11,135 bases of DNA, taken from assembly GCA_003648455.1 (NCBI GenBank), contig QMPG01000073.1, positions 1 through 11,135 of the forward strand. Direction: 5' to 3'. Of the stretch, positions 7,744 to 11,135 are shown piece after piece (within the stretch, counting starts at the first letter, position 1; each line of letters opens with the position of its first letter). The translations under genes and the position numbers were made by a program. This stretch comes from Bacteroidota bacterium (GTDB lineage Bacteria > Bacteroidota > Bacteroidia > Bacteroidales > B39-G9). Below the pieces are notes generated by a model that saw only the letters and a list, made by a program, of their open reading frames with translations, was not told the origin of the DNA and did no database searches.

Positions 7744-8037
7744 CTACCTATTTAAAAGAGCAATACAATTATCAATTTCCCGCACAATCCCATTTATTTT
7801 TAATTTTGCATCATGTGTATCTTCACTTGATGATAAAAATGCTTTTGTTAATTCTAGTTTTTTATATTTTGTTTTTAATTGTTCAAATTCAATTTTATTT
7901 TTTTCCAACTCATTCTTTAGCTCATCATTCTCAACTAAAAGAGAATTATATTCTTGTTTTTTATTTTCATACTTATTTACCAACTTGTTTAATTTTTCTT
8001 TTAAGCTAGATATCAAGTTGTTATATTCTTCAGCCAT
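7744..8037 (-). CDS. Small coiled-coil protein upstream of zapA
   Basis: This 97-residue protein has no signal peptide or membrane segment. Residues about 5-67 form a continuous charged coiled coil with Leu/Ile/Tyr at heptad spacing (for example ENDELKNELEKNKIEFEQLK). The last 25 or so residues, KLKINGIVREIDNCIALLNR, look like a separate motif that I associate with small proteins next to zapA in Bacteroidota. No enzymatic motif is present. It is the first gene of the unit: the promoter ends about 19 bases before its start codon, and zapA follows after 11 bp. By position and shape it may bind ZapA or FtsZ, like the unrelated coiled-coil protein ZapB of Enterobacteria. That role is inference. 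Confidence 0.8.
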   Translation of the reverse strand: MAEEYNNLISSLKEKLNKLVNKYENKKQEYNSLLVENDELKNELEKNKIEFEQLKTKYKKLELTKAFLSSSEDTHDAKLKINGIVREIDNCIALLNR

Positions 8038-8055
8038 TCTGTTTAATTTCTAATA

Positions 8056-8087
8056 CAAAGTTAACACTGCTTTGCTTAATTAACAAA
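8056..8087 (-). promoter_or_regulatory. Bacteroidota-type promoter for the coiled-coil/zapA unit
   Basis: On the minus strand TTTG (complement of 8084-8087) is followed after exactly 20 bases by TAACTTTG (complement of 8056-8063). This matches the -33 TTTG and -7 TAnnTTTG consensus of the primary sigma factor in this phylum. Transcription would start near 8048-8051, leaving a very short leader of about 12 bases before the ATG at 8037. No equally good promoter was found for the divergent M23 gene. Confidence 0.85.
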
Positions 8088-8192
8088 TATTTTTAATTTT
8101 ATTATTTTTATTAAAATCTTGTAAAAATATTAGCTTATTTTGTGAATTAAAGATATAAATTATTTATTTAATATCCTAAACATATTTCTAGT

Positions 8193-9989
8193 ATGTCGCA
8201 TTTTTTTAAATTATTATTATTTCTTCTTTCGTTTCTGCTAATTAACAGTTCATTTAGTCAAACGAATATTTCTAATAAATATTTTCGTTCACCATTAGAT
8301 ATTCCTTTAAGACTAACGGGGAATTTTGGAGAATTACGTTCAAATCATTTTCATTCTGGTATTGACATAAAAACTCAAGGTGTAATTGGACTTAAAGTCT
8401 ATGCTGTAGCTGATGGTTATGTATCTCGAATAAAAATTTCCCCTTTTGGATATGGGAAAGCAATGTATATATCGCATCCAAATGGTATTGTTTCTGTTTA
8501 TGGTCATCTGCACGAATTTAATATTCAACTTGATAAATATGTAAAATATAAACAGTATATGAACAAATCATATTCTATTGATATCTTTCCTGAAAAAAAT
8601 GAAATCCCAGTTCGTAAAGGAGATGTTATTGCCCTATCCGGAAATAGCGGAACTTCGGGAGGTCCACACTTGCATTTTGAGTTAAGAAACAGTAAAACCG
8701 AGCATCCGATTAATCCCCTCTTATTTAAATTTAATATTATTGATAAAATAAAACCAAGAATTTACAAAACTTATATTTATCCCTTAAATCCAAACAGTTA
8801 TGTAAACAATTCTATTAATAAAAAAACTTTTTCGGTAACTGGTAATAATGGGAAATATTTCTTGAAAGAAAAAGACACAATAATTGTTCATGGAGAAATT
8901 GGGTTTGCATTAAAAGCGTATGACTATTTAAACAATTCGTATAATAAATGTGGGGTTTATTCAATTAAATTAAAGGTTGACAACAATTTAATTTTTTATA
9001 ATAAATTTGATGAATTTTCTTTTTCCGAAACGAAAAACATTAAAAGTTATATGGACTATAACGAAAGTATTAGGCATAAAAACCGGTTTCATAAGTGTTT
9101 TTTAGATCCAAATAATGATATTAGCATATACAAAAATATTATTAACAGAGGAATTGTTAATTTTAATGACAACAAAACACATAATATAAATTTCACAATT
9201 AAAGATGTGTATGATAATACATCAACTTTAGATTTCGTGATTAAGAGTTCGTCAAAAGAAAATAGCTCTATTGATACAAGTTATAAGCAATGCACACAAG
9301 TAATGCCTTACGAAAAAATTAATTTTTTTACAGATGATGACATAAAAATTTTCTTTCCTGAAAATTCTCTATTCGACACATTATTTTTTCAATTTAATAA
9401 ATCAGAGGCTGTTGCCGGTAGCTTATCTCCAGTTTATCATATACATAATTGCTACACTCCTATTAAAAACAAATATTCTTTATCAATTAAAATTGGCAGT
9501 TTGCCTGATAGTTTAGTTAATAAAACAATTATTGCTTATGTTGATAAAAAAAATAAAATATATGCTATTGGGAAAAAATGGAATCACGAACAAAACTTTG
9601 TAGAAGTAAAAACAAATAAACTTGGGAATTTTACTATTGCTATTGATACAGTTCCCCCGAAAATAATTCCTTATAATTTTACAATAAATACCGACCTTAG
9701 TAATTTGAATAAAATAAAATTCAAAATTAAAGATACTCTTTCAGGTATTGACACCTATAATGGATATATTGACAACCAATGGGTCTTATTTGAATACGAT
9801 GCAAAAAAAAATTTATTAACTTATGTTTTTGACGAAAAAATTAGTAAAAAAAATAACCACACTCTTAAATTAACAGTAACCGACAGAGTTGGGAATAAAA
9901 AAACATATTCACATTTACTTAAATTTGTAAATAATTCAACAAATAAAAAGAAAAGCAATCAAGATATTGGATATAAAAACAATAAATAA
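8193..9989 (+). CDS. Secreted M23 (LytM-type) metallopeptidase with long C-terminal region
   Basis: This is a zinc endopeptidase expected to cut peptide cross-links of peptidoglycan in the periplasm. The chosen start gives a clear signal peptide: MSHFFK, a Leu/Phe-rich core to about residue 17, and likely cleavage before Gln23 (SSFS-Q). The M23 domain spans about residues 30-175. His54 and Asp58 (HFHSGID) and His161 (GGPHLHFEL) are zinc ligands; His105 (VYGHLHEF) and His159 are the usual catalytic histidines, so the site looks active. About 25 extra residues (112-137) are inserted between YGHL and the RKGDVIALSGNSGTSGG strand. The remaining 420 or so residues match no family I can name. They are rich in beta-strand-like patterns, with an Ig-like stretch near the end (SGIDTYNGYIDNQW, TVTDRVGNKK), and end in a Lys/Asn-rich tail. 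It is divergent from the zapA unit and directly abuts anmK. Confidence 0.9.
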   Translation: MSHFFKLLLFLLSFLLINSSFSQTNISNKYFRSPLDIPLRLTGNFGELRSNHFHSGIDIKTQGVIGLKVYAVADGYVSRIKISPFGYGKAMYISHPNGIVSVYGHLHEFNIQLDKYVKYKQYMNKSYSIDIFPEKNEIPVRKGDVIALSGNSGTSGGPHLHFELRNSKTEHPINPLLFKFNIIDKIKPRIYKTYIYPLNPNSYVNNSINKKTFSVTGNNGKYFLKEKDTIIVHGEIGFALKAYDYLNNSYNKCGVYSIKLKVDNNLIFYNKFDEFSFSETKNIKSYMDYNESIRHKNRFHKCFLDPNNDISIYKNIINRGIVNFNDNKTHNINFTIKDVYDNTSTLDFVIKSSSKENSSIDTSYKQCTQVMPYEKINFFTDDDIKIFFPENSLFDTLFFQFNKSEAVAGSLSPVYHIHNCYTPIKNKYSLSIKIGSLPDSLVNKTIIAYVDKKNKIYAIGKKWNHEQNFVEVKTNKLGNFTIAIDTVPPKIIPYNFTINTDLSNLNKIKFKIKDTLSGIDTYNGYIDNQWVLFEYDAKKNLLTYVFDEKISKKNNHTLKLTVTDRVGNKKTYSHLLKFVNNSTNKKKSNQDIGYKNNK

Positions 9990-11051
9990 ATGAAAAAAAC
10001 TCATGTTATTAGTCTCATGTCAGGCACGTCTCTTGATGGAGTAGATATTGCTTTTTGCTGTTTTGAATTATTATCACAAAAATGGAATTATAAAATTATT
10101 GAAGCTGAAACAATTCCATATAATAAAGAATGGCGTAATAAACTCAAGTCTGCCAATGAACTGGATGCTTTTCATTTTATTGAACTTCATAATCAATTTG
10201 GCAATTTTTTAGGCTCATGCATCAACTCTTTCATTGATAAAAAAAAAATACAAAAAGTTGATTTCGTATCATCACATGGTCATACTATTTTCCACCAACC
10301 TGAAAAAAATATTACTTTTCAATTAGGTGCAGGTGCTTCAATTGCAGCAAAAACAGATATTACAACCATAAGTGATTTTCGTTCGCTTGATGTTTTATTG
10401 GATGGACAAGGTGCTCCTTTGGTTCCCATTGGCGACATGCTACTATTTCCTGAATTTGATTATTGCCTAAACCTTGGCGGTTTTTCTAACATCTCGTTTA
10501 ATGAAAACGAAAAAAGAATTGCATTTGACATTTGTCCGGTAAACATAATAATAAACTATCTTGCAAACACTCTTAATAAATCATTTGATAAAAATGGAGA
10601 AATAGCAAAAAAAGGAAAACTCAATAAGAATTTACTTGCTGAGTTAAATAATATTGAATATTATAAAAAACCTTTTCCAAAATCCTTGGCAAAAGAATGG
10701 CTAATTTCTGATTTTATCCCAATAATTAAAAAATTTGATTTAACTGTTGAAGATAAATTGAGAACAATTTACGAACATATTGCCATTCAAATTACGAATA
10801 TTACAAATAAGAAAAATGATAATAGTATTCTTATTACAGGTGGAGGAGCCCATAATAAATTTCTTATTGAATTACTAAAACAAAAATCAAAAAATAAAAT
10901 TGTTATTCCCGATAAAGATATTGTTGATTTTAAAGAAGCTTTAATTTTTGCTTTTCTTGGTGTTTTAAGGCATAAAAAAATTCCAAATTGCTTATCATCT
11001 GTTACAGGTGCAAAATTTGACAATATTGGTGGCAATATTTATCATATATAA
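9990..11051 (+). CDS. anmK: Anhydro-N-acetylmuramic acid kinase
   Basis: AnmK opens the 1,6-anhydro ring of anhydro-MurNAc from peptidoglycan turnover and phosphorylates it to MurNAc-6-phosphate, which MurQ then converts to GlcNAc-6-phosphate in the cytoplasm. At 353 residues it is complete and close to the E. coli length. The sugar-kinase fold motifs are SLMSGTSLDGVDIA (8-21, phosphate binding), SSHGHTIFHQP (94-104), DGQGAPLVPIGD (138-149), NLGGFSNISF (161-170) and ITGGGAHN (282-289). The likely catalytic base is Asp180 in AFDICPVN; E. coli has DTGPGN here, so the residues around the Asp differ. The ATG follows the peptidase stop with no spacer (TAAATG), which suggests translational coupling, and no Shine-Dalgarno is seen. 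No murQ is in the window. Confidence 0.95.
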   Translation: MKKTHVISLMSGTSLDGVDIAFCCFELLSQKWNYKIIEAETIPYNKEWRNKLKSANELDAFHFIELHNQFGNFLGSCINSFIDKKKIQKVDFVSSHGHTIFHQPEKNITFQLGAGASIAAKTDITTISDFRSLDVLLDGQGAPLVPIGDMLLFPEFDYCLNLGGFSNISFNENEKRIAFDICPVNIIINYLANTLNKSFDKNGEIAKKGKLNKNLLAELNNIEYYKKPFPKSLAKEWLISDFIPIIKKFDLTVEDKLRTIYEHIAIQITNITNKKNDNSILITGGGAHNKFLIELLKQKSKNKIVIPDKDIVDFKEALIFAFLGVLRHKKIPNCLSSVTGAKFDNIGGNIYHI

Positions 11052-11073
11052 ATTACGACACGACCGCTCAAAA

Positions 11074-11135
11074 TTAACATTTTAGGATATGCTGCATTTT
11101 TGTGTTTAACAAAAAAATGTTAAATGGTTAAATGG
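11074..11135. repeat. Inverted and tandem short repeats after anmK
   Basis: TTAACATTTT (11074-11083) is the inverted copy of AAAATGTTAA (11114-11123). A smaller hairpin TTTAAC/GTTAAA (11105-11110 with 11119-11124) lies inside the right half. TTAAATGG then occurs twice in tandem (11120-11127 and 11128-11135) up to the window edge. The 30-base loop and the missing U-tract make a classical terminator unlikely. It may be an operator for the next gene or simply AT-rich spacer. Confidence 0.3.

Noticed and set aside
8139..8170. TTTG and AT-rich boxes upstream of the M23 gene as a promoter
   Set aside because: TTTG is present but no TAnnTTTG follows at the right spacing; the region is too AT-rich for a weak match to mean anything.

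Overview
The window reads as a low-GC chromosomal segment from a member of the Bacteroidota. Three things support this. A textbook Bacteroidota promoter (TTTG, 20 bp, TAACTTTG) lies at 8056-8087. No clear Shine-Dalgarno sequences were seen at the starts examined. The protein set (TviB/WbpP-type sugar enzymes, ZapA next to RNase Y, a secreted M23 peptidase next to AnmK) looks like this phylum. The genus cannot be fixed from the sequence alone.

Left edge (1-334): probably the last codons of a plus-strand gene, then about 165 bases of nested perfect inverted repeats that look like a structured repeat or RNA element, then a strong two-way intrinsic terminator at 249-285.

Minus-strand sugar-nucleotide operon (5539 down to 335): five closely spaced genes for a WbpP-type UDP-GlcNAc/GlcNAcA 4-epimerase, a WbpE-like PLP aminotransferase, a WbpD-like hexapeptide acetyltransferase, a WbpB-like Gfo/Idh/MocA dehydrogenase and a TviB-type UDP-HexNAc 6-dehydrogenase. 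Together they can make a UDP-2,3-diacetamido-2,3-dideoxy-hexuronic acid for a surface polysaccharide. Glycosyltransferases, a flippase and a WbpI-like C2 epimerase are not in the window.

Minus-strand cell-division and RNA-metabolism cluster (8037 down to 5648): a 97-residue coiled-coil protein, zapA, a 6S RNA gene that is easy to miss (about 7217-7405), and rny (RNase Y), closed by an intrinsic terminator at 5575-5614. The promoter at 8056-8087 drives the first genes. The zapA-6S RNA order recalls the zapA-ssrS order of Enterobacteria.

Plus-strand cell-wall pair (8193-11051): a secreted M23 (LytM-type) metallopeptidase with a long uncharacterised C-terminal part, then anmK (anhydro-N-acetylmuramic acid kinase), whose start codon directly follows the peptidase stop. 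Both act on peptidoglycan, one in the envelope and one in cytoplasmic recycling. The right edge (11052-11135) is non-coding and holds short inverted and tandem repeats.

I see no CRISPR array, transposase, prophage or clear defence system. The less ordinary items are the 6S RNA gene and its arrangement with rny, the nested-palindrome element at the left edge, and the small coiled-coil partner of zapA.
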